Positions 53,492-61,723 of a stretch of 62,060 nucleotides of DNA are shown here, one piece after another (the stretch's first letter is position 1; every line of letters starts with the position of its first letter). Source of the stretch: Acidobacteriota bacterium (GTDB lineage Bacteria > Acidobacteriota > Vicinamibacteria > Vicinamibacterales > UBA2999); assembly GCA_030650395.1 (NCBI GenBank), contig JAUSDY010000013.1, positions 1 through 62,060 of the forward strand, in the 5' to 3' direction. The notes under the pieces are model-generated. The model was not told where the DNA came from. It saw only the letters and a program-made list of their open reading frames with translations, and ran no database searches. The translations under genes and the position numbers were made by a program.

Positions 53492-55345
53492 ATGCGCCAG
53501 GTTACTGTGAAGCTCGCTCTCGTGTTCATGTTGACCGCTGCGCTCGGCGCGCAGTCGACCTCGCCGGTCGCCGACGCCGCCATGCGCGGCGACAAGGACG
53601 CGGTGCGCAACCTGCTCAAGCAGGGCGCCGACGTCAACGGCGCGCAAGGCGACGGCATGAGCGCCATCCACTGGGCCGCCGAGCGCGGTGATGCTGAGCT
53701 CGCCGGCATCCTGATCTACGCCGGCGCCAATATCGCCGCCGTCACCCGCATCGGGCAGTACACCCCGCTGCACCTCGCCGCCAAGTCCGGTAGCGCGCCG
53801 GTTGCCAAGGCACTGCTGCAGGCCGGCGCCGACGTCAACATGCGATCGACCAACAGCGGTGCGACCGCGCTTCACCTGGCCGCTGCGTCCGGAAGCGCCG
53901 CCGTCGTGAACGTCCTCGCCGACGCCAAGGCCGACGTCAACGCCAAGGAAAATGAAGCCGGGCAGACGCCGCTCGTCTTCGCCGCCGGCCTCAATCGCGT
54001 CGAAGCCGTCAAGGCCCTGCTGGCGCGCGGCGCCGACGCCGGCGTCACGACCAAGGTCATCGACATCCCCAAGTTCAGCGCGCTCGATCGAGCCGCGTCG
54101 CAACGGGAACGAGAGGTCATCGAGGGGTTTGTCGGGAAGGGAACGGAAATCCCGCCGACGCCGAGCCAGGTGCAGGCCGCGGTACAGGCCGGCCGGGAAA
54201 TCCTGCGGTCGGGGAAGATCCCGCCGCGCGATCCGAATGCGCCGGTCGACCCCAACCAGCGCAATTTCAATCCTGAAGAGATCAACCCGCCGGTCGCCAC
54301 CAAGGGCGGCATGACGGCGCTGCTCCATGCGGCGCGCCAAGGCTACCTCGAGGCGGCAGAAGCGCTGCTCGACGGCGGCGCGAAGATCGATCAGGTCAAC
54401 GCCGGTGACGCCACCAGCCCGCTGCTGACCGCAATCATCAACGGCCAGTTCGACATGGCGATGCTGCTCATCAAGCGCGGCGCCAACAACAACCTCGCCG
54501 CCAAGAATAACGGCGTCACGCCGTTGTGGGCCGCCGTCAACACGCCGTGGCAGCCGCGCACCCGCTTCCCGCAGCCGCAGGAGATGGAGCTGCAGAAGCA
54601 CACCTATCTCGAAGTGATGCAGGCGCTGCTCGACAAGGGCGCGAACCCCAACCACCGCATCGGCTCGCACCCGTGGTATCTGGTTTACACCGGCTGCGGC
54701 AACCGCAACTGCGGCCTCGCCGATACCTCGGGCTCGACCGCATTCTGGCGCGCTGCGTACGGCACCGACCTGCAGGCGATGAAGCTGCTCGTGGCCTACG
54801 GCGCCGATCCGAATATTCCGACGATGGCGCCGCAGCAGCAGATTCGCCGCGGTGGTGGCGGTCCTCCCGGAGCAGCAGCCGGCGGCCAGCCGCAGGGCGC
54901 CGGCGGCGCGATCATGCCGACCGCTGAAGCCAGCATGGCGAAGTACGACGCGCCGGTGATTCCGTACGGCGGCCCTGGCGCGTTCGCGATCCACGCCGCG
55001 GCCGGCGTCGAGTACGGCGAAGGCTTTGCCGGCAACGCCCATCGCCACGCGCCCGAAGCGTGGATGGCGGTGATCAAGTACCTCGTCGAAGAGCTCGGCG
55101 CCGACGTCAATCACCGCGACAACGACGGCTACACCCCGCTCCATCACGCCGCCGCGCGCGGCGACAACGAGATGATTCTCTATCTCGTGAGCAAGGGCGC
55201 CGACGTCAAGGCCGTGGCCCGCAGCGGACAGAGCACTGCCGACATGGCGAACGGTCCGGTGCAGCGCCTCTCGGCAATTCCCAACACCATCGCGCTGTTG
55301 ATGAAGCTGGGTTCGAAGAACAACAACCGGTGCGTGACCTGCTAA
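53492..55345 (+). CDS. Exported ankyrin-repeat protein
   Basis: A 617-aa protein with signal peptide (QVTVKLALVFMLTAALGAQ). Ankyrin repeats: GMSAIHWAAERGDAELAGIL, YTPLHLAAKSGSAPVAKAL, ATALHLAAASGSAAVVNVL, QTPLVFAAGLNRVEAVKAL, then MTALLHAARQGYLEAAEALL, TSPLLTAIINGQFDMAMLL, and a final YTPLHHAAARGDNEMILYL. A Gly/Pro-rich spacer lies near 450-480. Ends in NNRCVTC. Ankyrin proteins mediate protein binding; partner unknown. The next gene starts within its last codons. Confidence 0.93.
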   Translation: MRQVTVKLALVFMLTAALGAQSTSPVADAAMRGDKDAVRNLLKQGADVNGAQGDGMSAIHWAAERGDAELAGILIYAGANIAAVTRIGQYTPLHLAAKSGSAPVAKALLQAGADVNMRSTNSGATALHLAAASGSAAVVNVLADAKADVNAKENEAGQTPLVFAAGLNRVEAVKALLARGADAGVTTKVIDIPKFSALDRAASQREREVIEGFVGKGTEIPPTPSQVQAAVQAGREILRSGKIPPRDPNAPVDPNQRNFNPEEINPPVATKGGMTALLHAARQGYLEAAEALLDGGAKIDQVNAGDATSPLLTAIINGQFDMAMLLIKRGANNNLAAKNNGVTPLWAAVNTPWQPRTRFPQPQEMELQKHTYLEVMQALLDKGANPNHRIGSHPWYLVYTGCGNRNCGLADTSGSTAFWRAAYGTDLQAMKLLVAYGADPNIPTMAPQQQIRRGGGGPPGAAAGGQPQGAGGAIMPTAEASMAKYDAPVIPYGGPGAFAIHAAAGVEYGEGFAGNAHRHAPEAWMAVIKYLVEELGADVNHRDNDGYTPLHHAAARGDNEMILYLVSKGADVKAVARSGQSTADMANGPVQRLSAIPNTIALLMKLGSKNNNRCVTC

Positions 55346-56898
55346 GAGCAAAGGCAAAAGGCACAAGGCAGAAGGCAGAAGGCAAAAAGCGACTAGCAAG
55401 CATTTTCTTTTTTGCCTTTTGCCTTTTGCCTTCTGCCTTCGCCGCGCAAGCTGATACTCCAGCTGCGCGGCGAGGAGCCGCTCTCGCTGCAGAGGCGCGG
55501 CAAGATACGGCAGCAGCCCTGGCGGCTCTCGACCAGGGCCTCAAGTCCACTCCCAACGATCCCGGAATGCTTGCAGCCAAAGGGCGCATCTATTGGCGAC
55601 TGCTCCGCACCAAGTCTGCGGAACAGGCGTTGATCGCCGCCGCGAAGTCGCCGGCGTACGCGGCAGAGGCGCAGTATTGGCTCGGCCGGATCTATTCCTT
55701 CAAAGGATCGCAAGCCGAAGGCGCGTACCCGGGCTGGCATGAAGAGGTCAGCTACCGTCCGCGAGCGACGGCCGCATTCACCGCCGCGGGCGAACCGAAA
55801 GCCGAGTGGGTTGCGGCCATCGAAACCGGCGAGGCGAAATTGAAGTTGCTCGACGCGCGCATCGCGATGCTTCAGAGCTCCACTGATGCGTCCGTCGCCG
55901 ATTTGCGCGCGGCGATCGATGCGCGAACGGCGCTGCGACCCGACCCGATGTCGTACGCGCTCGGCGCCAACCTGTTGCTGGCGCGACGCGCCGATCTGCC
56001 GCACGTGATGCGCATGGCCGCCGAAGGCCAGGCGGCCGGCGAGCGTTTCATCCGCGAGAACGAAAGCAGCTACAAGCTCGATGGCAAGGTGCAGGCCTCG
56101 CTCGATCGCAACCGCGCCGGGTTTGCCGACATCGCCGGATGGGCCGCGTTCCTGCAGGGCGACATCAAGATCGCCGAAGAGCGGCTGGCTGAATCCGCGC
56201 GGCTGTCGCGCGGTCTCGATTCCACCAATCAGCTGCACCTCGCCGAGCTGTCGAGAAAAAAAGGCGATCTCGAGAACGCGCGGGAGCACTACTTGACCCT
56301 GCTCGGGCTAGCGGGCGCGACGCCGGTTCAGCGCGATCAGGCGAAGACGGCGCTGGCCGACGTCCAGGCAAAGTCGGGTGAGAGCCCGGCGGAGTACGAG
56401 AAGTGGCTCGCCGCCACGCTCGAGCGCAAGCGTGAAGAACGCCGCAAGGCGCTCGTCAGCAACATGGCCGGTAAGAAGCTGCCGGCGCTGGTGCTCACCG
56501 ACCTGCAGGGCCACAAGGTCGACCTCCAGGCCGAGCGCGGCAACGTCGTCTTGCTGAATTTTTTCTCAGCCTGGTGAGGGGCCTGCAGGGCGGAGTTACC
56601 GCTCATCCAGAAGGCTTACGAGAGGTATCATGACGACCCGAGGGTGACGTTCATCCTCGTCAGCCTGGACGACGATCCGGCGCGGCTCGACCGGTATGTC
56701 GCCGAGCGCAAGTTTACAATGCCGGTGGCGCGTTACACGCGCGAGCAGGCGGCGCAGAAGTTCAACGTGCACGACACGCCGACGACGTTTTATGTCGATG
56801 CGGCGGGGACGATCCGGTATCAGGTGACGGGCGTGGAGCCGCACGGCGATGCGGTGGAGCGCGTCGGCTGGTACATCGAACAGTTGAAGTCTCGCTGA
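55330..56898 (+). CDS. Exported TPR-thioredoxin (TlpA-like) protein, predicted selenoprotein with UxxC
   Basis: 522 aa if the TGA at 56575 is read as selenocysteine (residue 416). GTG start at 55330 overlaps the ankyrin stop. Signal peptide (KKRLASIFFFAFCLLPSAFA) is encoded by the heptamer array. Residues 45-370 are TPR-like helices. The C-terminal thioredoxin domain reads NVVLLNFFSAW-[TGA]-GACRAELPLIQK; in TlpA/ResA this is W-C-x-x-C-R-x-E-x-P, so TGA sits at the first Cys and C419 is the resolving Cys. The cis-Pro loop HDTPTTFYVD is intact. No other stop or frameshift interrupts it. A SECIS-like hairpin follows. Alternative: a nonsense mutation or sequencing error. Confidence 0.8.
55347..55441. 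repeat. Heptamer array 5 (AAAGGCA) with inverted partner, coding
   Basis: Left arm: AAAGGCA-AAAGGCA-CAAGGCA-GAAGGCA-GAAGGCA-AAAAGCG. Right arm: TTTTGCC-TTTTGCC-TTTTGCC-TTCTGCC-TTCGCC. The arms are complementary, separated by about 20 bp. It begins just after the ankyrin stop and makes up the start of the next gene. Confidence 0.88.
56588..56604 (+). promoter_or_regulatory. Candidate bacterial SECIS element
   Basis: GGGCGG-AGTTA-CCGCTC: six pairs (one G-U) closing a 5-nt loop. The loop G (56595) is 18 nt after the TGA, within the known spacing for bacterial SECIS elements, and is followed by U as SelB recognition needs. The hairpin lies inside the coding sequence (encodes RAELPL). Confidence 0.55.
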
Positions 56899-56917
56899 GG
56901 AGCGAAGGGGACCAATC

Positions 56918-58078
56918 ATGGAAAAGATGAATCGTCGAGACGTAATGAAGACCGGATTGGCCATGGCGGCCCTTGGCGCAACGAGCAATTTCGATTGGGT
57001 GCTTCCGGTCCTGGCGCAAGGCGAAACGGTGGTGCCGTTCACCGAGTGGCCCGCCAACTACAATCCCGCGGCCGCGGTCGATCGCCGGACCTTCGACACC
57101 CGCACGCTGAGCGGCCCGTTCACGCCGAAGGATCAGTTCTTCACGACGCAGCACTACGGTCATCCCGAAGTTGATCCGGCCGCGTTCCGCCTGAAGGTCG
57201 GCGGACTCGTCAATTCGCCGTTGTCGCTGTCGCTCGACGACTTGCGCAAGATGGGCGGCACCGAGCTCGTCGCGGGCTTCGAATGCTCCGGCAACCGGCG
57301 CCCCGTTCAGGGCCTGATCGGCAACGGCCGCTGGACCGGCGTGCCGCTGAAGACGGTGCTCGAAAAGGCCGGACTCAAGCCCGACGCGCGCGAGATCGTG
57401 TTCTTCGGCGCGGATCGCGGCAAGGAGTCGGTCAACTTCCGCGGCACCAACTACGACGTCGAGCAGCAGTACGGCCGCAGCATCCAGCGCGACCGCGCGC
57501 TGTTGCCCGAGCCGTTCCTGGCCTATGCGTTGAACGGCGAACCGCTGACCAAGCATCAGGGTGCGCCGCTGCGCGTGATCATGCCGGGCTGGTACGGCGC
57601 GCCGAACGTGAAGTGGCTGGCGGAGATCAACGCGCAGGCCGATCCCTACCTCGGCAAGTTCCAGGCGAACTGGTACCGCACGCTCAGGGGCGAGATGATC
57701 AACGGCGAGATGAAGTGGGTCGAGACGGCGATCACGCACCTGCAGCTCAAGTCGTTCGTGGCGCGCGTCACCAAGAGCGGCAACGCGCACAAGGTCACCA
57801 CCATCGTGCTGAACGACGGCACGCCGATCAAGGCGGTCGAAGTGAAGGTCGATGACGGCCCGTGGCAAATGGCGACGGCCGATCCGTCAACCACCGCGAA
57901 GTACGGATGGAAGCTCTATAACTACACGTGGAACGGCGCGGCCGCCGGCGAGCACACGCTGGTGTCGCGCGTGACCGACGCGACCGGTAAAGTGCAGCCG
58001 ACCGCCGAGGAGCTCGAGGTCAAGAAGACGTTCCTCGAAGACAACTCGCAGCATCCCCGCAAGGTGATGATCGGCTAG
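56918..58078 (+). CDS. Sulfite-oxidase-family molybdopterin oxidoreductase
   Basis: A 386-aa protein with Tat signal (NRRDVMKTGLAMAALG). Mo-cofactor domain with Cys ligand in VAGFECSGNRRP, then NGEPLTKHQGAPLRVIMPGW and the pterin-binding VKWLAEI segment. C-terminal Mo-co dimerisation domain (about 260-380, KAVEVKVDDGPWQMA). Oxidises an unknown periplasmic substrate, possibly sulfite. 19 bp after the predicted selenoprotein gene, likely same operon. Confidence 0.92.
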   Translation: MEKMNRRDVMKTGLAMAALGATSNFDWVLPVLAQGETVVPFTEWPANYNPAAAVDRRTFDTRTLSGPFTPKDQFFTTQHYGHPEVDPAAFRLKVGGLVNSPLSLSLDDLRKMGGTELVAGFECSGNRRPVQGLIGNGRWTGVPLKTVLEKAGLKPDAREIVFFGADRGKESVNFRGTNYDVEQQYGRSIQRDRALLPEPFLAYALNGEPLTKHQGAPLRVIMPGWYGAPNVKWLAEINAQADPYLGKFQANWYRTLRGEMINGEMKWVETAITHLQLKSFVARVTKSGNAHKVTTIVLNDGTPIKAVEVKVDDGPWQMATADPSTTAKYGWKLYNYTWNGAAAGEHTLVSRVTDATGKVQPTAEELEVKKTFLEDNSQHPRKVMIG

Positions 58079-58105
58079 AAACCGAGACCGCTGACGTCGT
58101 GACGT

Positions 58106-58471
58106 CTAACTGCGATACGGGATGCGAATGCCCGGCTCGTCCGCCGGAAAGTCCTTCGTATTGCGCGTGATTAGTAGTGCAGATTCATGTCGAGCCGACG
58201 CCCAGATGAGGGCGTCCGGCAATCGAATGCGCGAGGCCTGGCGAATTTCAACGGCGTCCCTGGCTATGGCCCGGGTGACCTCGACCACCCGGAAGTCGCG
58301 GAGAAACATCTCGATGACATCGCCCTCTTCCGCGTTGCGGACGCCCGCCTGCACTTCCATCCACGTCACGATGCTGATCAAGCGCTGACGGTAGCGATCG
58401 AGCTCCGCTTGTGCGGAGTCAACGCCTTTGAGGTAGTCGATCAGGATGTTGGTGTCGAAGAGCGCCTTCAA
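58106..58471 (-). CDS. vapC: VapC-type PIN-domain toxin
   Basis: A 121-aa protein: MKALFDTNILIDYLKG (first Asp pair), SIVTWMEVQAGV (Glu), RIRLPDALIWASAR (Asp), LLITRNTKDFP (final residues). 3 bp after the antitoxin gene. RNase toxin. Confidence 0.92.
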   Translation of the reverse strand: MKALFDTNILIDYLKGVDSAQAELDRYRQRLISIVTWMEVQAGVRNAEEGDVIEMFLRDFRVVEVTRAIARDAVEIRQASRIRLPDALIWASARHESALLITRNTKDFPADEPGIRIPYRS

Positions 58472-58474
58472 GAC

Positions 58475-58708
58475 TCAGCCGCCATTCCGAGAGTCCCATT
58501 CGCTCCGGAGCCGATCCTGATAGCTCATTCCGTCTTCTGGATCCGACCGCCAAATCCCGAACGCCCGTGCGGCACCGGAGGTGTGATGCTTGCGCAGGTG
58601 TTCGGCCACAGCGCGGCGCACCGCCTCGGCCCTCGACACACCCTCGCGGCGACACCACTTATCCAACGATTCGACCTGATCGGTCGGCAGGTCCACAATC
58701 GTTCGCAT
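58475..58708 (-). CDS. vapB: RHH antitoxin (VapB-like)
   Basis: A 77-aa CopG-type ribbon-helix-helix protein: MRTIVDLPTDQVESLDKWC, REGVSRAEAVRRAVAEHL, then a toxin-binding tail (AFGIWRSDPEDGMSYQDRL). AACACGTTAT and TAACGTGTT-like bases lie just upstream as a possible operator. Confidence 0.9.
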   Translation of the reverse strand: MRTIVDLPTDQVESLDKWCRREGVSRAEAVRRAVAEHLRKHHTSGAARAFGIWRSDPEDGMSYQDRLRSEWDSRNGG

Positions 58709-58779
58709 GCGTCATCATAACACGTTATCAGATGACGGCAATTCTGAGACCGGGACGATCGGGGGCGTCATAGGATGCG

Positions 58780-59232
58780 GTGGTGAAACAAATGTCTCGT
58801 GCGGGCCGACTCATCTCGAGCGCGCTCGTCCTTTGGGGCCTGGCCGCGCCCGTCTCGGCGCAGGCGCCCGCGGCCGCATCGCAGTCCCTCGCCAGCCAGG
58901 TCGACGAGATCTTCTCGGCCTTCAGGCCTGACGGCCCCGGATGTGCGGTAGCCGTCTATCAGAATGCCAAGATCGTCCTCGCCACGGGCTATGGCTCCGC
59001 GAACCTCGAGTACGGCATACCGATTACGCCGGCCACGCCGTTCATCGTGGGCAGCGTGTCAAAGCAGTTCACCGCCGCGGCGATTGCGTTACTGGTCGAA
59101 GAGAAGCGGCTCGCGCTGACGGTGCGAACTACCACCGAGAACACCGCCGCCGCGGTCGTGAGGTATCAACCGCGCGCCACAAGGAGGGCCGGACGAGGGA
59201 GGCTATCTGCACGCACGCGAATGCTCGGGTGA
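58780..59232 (+). pseudogene. Serine hydrolase (beta-lactamase class C family), truncated
   Basis: N-terminal signal peptide (LISSALVLWGLAAPVSA) and the first 90 or so residues of a class C beta-lactamase-like serine hydrolase, including the SxxK motif SVSK in FIVGSVSKQFTAAAIALL. After KRLALTV homology stops; the rest (RTTTENTAAAVVRYQPRAT) is unrelated and lacks the YxN and KTG-type motifs. About two thirds is missing. Confidence 0.8.
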
Positions 59233-59271
59233 TGGCCGCGGTCGTCCGACTGAACCCGTGTCGAGAATCAC

Positions 59272-59574
59272 TCAGACGTGCGCCTCCTCCAGATGCTTGA
59301 GGGTCGGCAGTTTCTTGATGGCCTTGCCGGTCTTGGCCTCGGCCAAGCGCAGTTCATACAAGCTCTGAAGGTTGAGCCAGAACTCGGGGCTCGTTCCGAA
59401 GAAATGCGCCAGGCGCAGCGCCGTATCCCCCGTGATGGCGCGCTCGCCGTTCAGAATTTCCGTCACGCGATTCGTGGGTACCTTGAGCTGCCGCGCGAGC
59501 TCCGCCGCACTCATGTTCAGGGCGTCAAGTTCTTCAGCCAGGTGCTCGCCTGGGTGAATTGCGATGCGTGCCAT
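59272..59574 (-). CDS. higA: HigA-family antitoxin
   Basis: A 100-aa Xre-type helix-turn-helix protein: IHPGEHLAEELDALNMSAAE, LARQLKVPTNRVTEILNGER, then TALRLAHFFGTSPEFWLNLQ. Typical HigA with HTH binding its own promoter. The toxin gene lies 10 bp upstream (toxin-first order). Confidence 0.94.
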   Translation of the reverse strand: MARIAIHPGEHLAEELDALNMSAAELARQLKVPTNRVTEILNGERAITGDTALRLAHFFGTSPEFWLNLQSLYELRLAEAKTGKAIKKLPTLKHLEEAHV

Positions 59575-59584
59575 GTGCTTCCCC

Positions 59585-59869
59585 CTAGTGGTAATCCACA
59601 ATCTCGACGTTCGTCGGCCCAGGCGATTTGTCTGACCACTCAAAGCAGATCCGCCATTGGTCGTTGATCCGAATGCTGTACTGGCCTTTTCGGTCGCCCT
59701 TCAAGGCCTCGAAGCGGTTGCCCGGCAATGCGGCCAGATCCTTCAGCGTATGGGCGGCCTCGACTCGGTCCAGCTTGAGCCGCGCGGGCCGTTCAATGCC
59801 CGACAGCGCCTTTACCCGCTTCCCGGCAGCGAAATCAGCGGTTCGCTTGTCTCGATAGCTGCCGATCAC
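59585..59869 (-). CDS. higB: HigB-family mRNA interferase toxin
   Basis: A 94-aa RelE-like toxin: IGSYRDKRTADFAAGKRVK, LAALPGNRFEALKGDRKGQY, SIRINDQWRICFEWSD. The conserved RINDQWRICFEW and basic residues match HigB. Cleaves ribosome-bound mRNA. Expressed with higA. Confidence 0.94.
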   Translation of the reverse strand: MIGSYRDKRTADFAAGKRVKALSGIERPARLKLDRVEAAHTLKDLAALPGNRFEALKGDRKGQYSIRINDQWRICFEWSDKSPGPTNVEIVDYH

Positions 59870-60050
59870 TCGTCACATCTTGGCACACATTACGAGTTAC
59901 GTCACGCATAATGACGTGCCGTTAGGATTGGCGTCTTCGCGGGCCACCTGAGGCTTCCGCCGAAGTTTTCGGAATCCAGGACCCGCTCGATGGATTGCCG
60001 TGCAATCGGGATGTGTGAGCGGTTTAGACTCCCAATCAGGTGGAGGACGA

Positions 60051-60341
60051 ATGCAGAGACCACTCGCCTTCGGGTGCCTGATAACCATGGGACTTCACGT
60101 CACGCTCTTCGCCTGGAATAACGGCCAGAGCGGGAACACGACAACGACTTCGAAGGCAGAATGCAGCGATCCGCCCTACGGGACGCACGACTGGATCGCC
60201 GATCAGGCCATCGAAATGTTGCCGGACGACGAGAAAGAATGGCTCCTCCCGCACCGCGCGATTTATCTAATCGGCACCGAAGCGCCCGACCACAAACTGA
60301 TTCCGACGCTATGCGGCGTGCCCCATCGCGGCTGGGTCTGA
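60051..60341 (+). pseudogene. Truncated exported protein (phospholipase C/S1-P1-like N-terminus)
   Basis: A 96-aa frame with GGAGG before the ATG and a signal peptide (PLAFGCLITMGLHVTLFAW). YGTHDWIADQAIEMLPDDEK and YLIGTEAPDHKL look like the start of zinc-dependent phospholipase C/nuclease-type proteins, whose later His ligands are missing. Ends abruptly at HRGWV. The flanking stretch 59870-60050 shows nothing. Confidence 0.5.
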
Positions 60342-60386
60342 GAACGCAGAGCGTTTTTAGTTTAACCTCCTTATGTTGACCCGGGA

Positions 60387-60410
60387 GGCCGCTAATACGG
60401 CTTATCGTCC
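60387..60410. repeat. Small hairpin repeat 'GCCGCTAATACGGC', copy 2
   Basis: GGCCGCTAATACGGCTTATC plus GTCC. Pairs with the copy at 14273-14296 and lies among gene fragments. Confidence 0.65.
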
Positions 60411-60463
60411 CAGTGATCGGGTGAGGGCGCGGACCGAATCGAAGAACGCCGTCCTCGACTGCG

Positions 60464-60727
60464 TCATGCGAAACGCTCGCGAGCGCCATGACGTGTCCCG
60501 GGCAAGCACGCCATGTACACCATGGAGGTGTACAGCCCGTAGATGGCGCCGCCCTGCGCCGCGTCGAACCCGAGCCCGCCGGCGCTCAACGGCGCGGTCA
60601 TGTACAGCAGCAACAGGGCGCGCATGCCGTAGTAACTGAATCGCTCCCACATCTCGGTGAAGAAGAGCGTGGAGAGCCCGCGGGGGTGACCGAAGAAGGC
60701 GTGATCGTTGGGGACACGTGGGGTCAT
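60464..60727 (-). pseudogene. POT-family peptide transporter, N-terminal fragment
   Basis: 87 codons: [20 protein letters not shown] (the ExxERF motif), [20 protein letters not shown] and [17 protein letters not shown], the first two helices of proton-dependent oligopeptide transporters. After LPG the family GGWIADR motif is lost and the frame ends in unrelated RHGARERFA. About 400 residues are missing. Confidence 0.82.
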
Positions 60728-60780
60728 AGGCAGGCGTATTGTAGGCCACGGGGCGACTGCGCGGGCACGATCGAGCGAAG

Positions 60781-61353
60781 TCAGCGACGGCGGTCGACGT
60801 TGCCGAACAGCCGTTCGAGCGTCTCGACGCGGCTCGGCAGGGCGTGCTGAACCGCGGCCTTCAGGAGTTCACGGTCGGCTCCAGACTCAACGATCGCCTC
60901 CACGTCGGCCAGGTCCTGCGTGCGGCCGGCGACCAACTTCATCACCACGATCGTGTCGACCGGGGCGATCGGGACACCGTCGCTGACGTGGGCGCGGTTC
61001 AAGCCGTCCTCGATCGCGCGCAGTCCCTCGGTGAGCGGGACCTGGTCCACGGCGATGCCGTCGAACTCGACCACGGGCACGCGCATGGTCACGAAGCCGC
61101 CGGGGTGCGTCTGGAAGGCTTCATCGCCCACGAGAAAATCAATGTCCTCGGTCGTCCGCGGCCGGTTGCGATAGGCATTGGCGCCGAGCCCGCCGACCAG
61201 CGCGTGGCGAATGCCAGCCTCGGAAAACATCCTCGACACTTCACGCACCGCACGCTCGAAGGTGGGGACCGGACGAAGCGCCCGCTTCAGATCCGGCTCG
61301 CCGCCGCCTGCATTCATCAGCTGACTCCTCTGAATGGCAATCTGGGGCCGCAT
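60781..61353 (-). CDS. Nucleotidyltransferase-like protein (AbiEii/MNT type)
   Basis: A 190-aa protein. Nucleotidyltransferase core [20 protein letters not shown] followed by DIDFLV (GG...D-x-D), and the later [20 protein letters not shown] helix. These proteins act as antitoxins or abortive-infection toxins, or have unknown targets. Alone here; no partner seen. ATG at 61317 is an alternative start. Confidence 0.82.
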   Translation of the reverse strand: MRPQIAIQRSQLMNAGGGEPDLKRALRPVPTFERAVREVSRMFSEAGIRHALVGGLGANAYRNRPRTTEDIDFLVGDEAFQTHPGGFVTMRVPVVEFDGIAVDQVPLTEGLRAIEDGLNRAHVSDGVPIAPVDTIVVMKLVAGRTQDLADVEAIVESGADRELLKAAVQHALPSRVETLERLFGNVDRRR

Positions 61354-61479
61354 GGCCGCCAGCGTAGCACAGCGAGTCGCCGCGATCGGGCCGGCGTCTC
61401 GCGGCCAGCAACCCGGTCCAACTAGTCCCTGGAAGCGAATTCTCTAGGGACAAATGGTCGTAGTGTGATCGAAAGGGGC

Positions 61480-61700
61480 ATGGCAAAGATCGGACGCCCC
61501 AGAGCCGAGGTAGTAGTCACCGAGACGGTGTCCGACGAGGCGGTCGAGGCGGTGATTGTCAAAACGCTGGAGACGACACCGAAGGGCGAGACGCACTGCA
61601 GCACCCGCACCATGGCCAAGGCAGCGGGCATGAGTCACACGATTGAGTATGGGGCCGGTGGGCGCGGCTTTTGGAAGCCCTTCACATTCGAGCGATCCGC
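61480..61700 (+). pseudogene. IS630-family transposase remnant
   Basis: AKIGRPRAEVVVTETVSDEA, AVIVKTLETTPKGETHCSTR and TMAKAAGMSHT match the mid-part of IS630 transposases, where THWSTR precedes AxAxGxSxxTVxRIWRAFGLKPH. The latter segment is shifted out of frame near 61650 (...GGGCGCGGCTTTTGGAAGCC). N-terminus and DDE domain absent. Confidence 0.75.
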
Positions 61701-61723
61701 GGAAATAGCTCAGAGGAGGCCGT

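Noticed and set aside
53318-55399. A 693-codon open frame antisense to the ankyrin gene
   Set aside because: Same shadow effect; its N-terminus is translated repeat sequence.
56644-56898. A separate small thioredoxin gene starting at the ATG at 56632 or the GTG at 56644
   Set aside because: It would lack the active-site cysteines, and homology runs on continuously from the upstream frame through the TGA.
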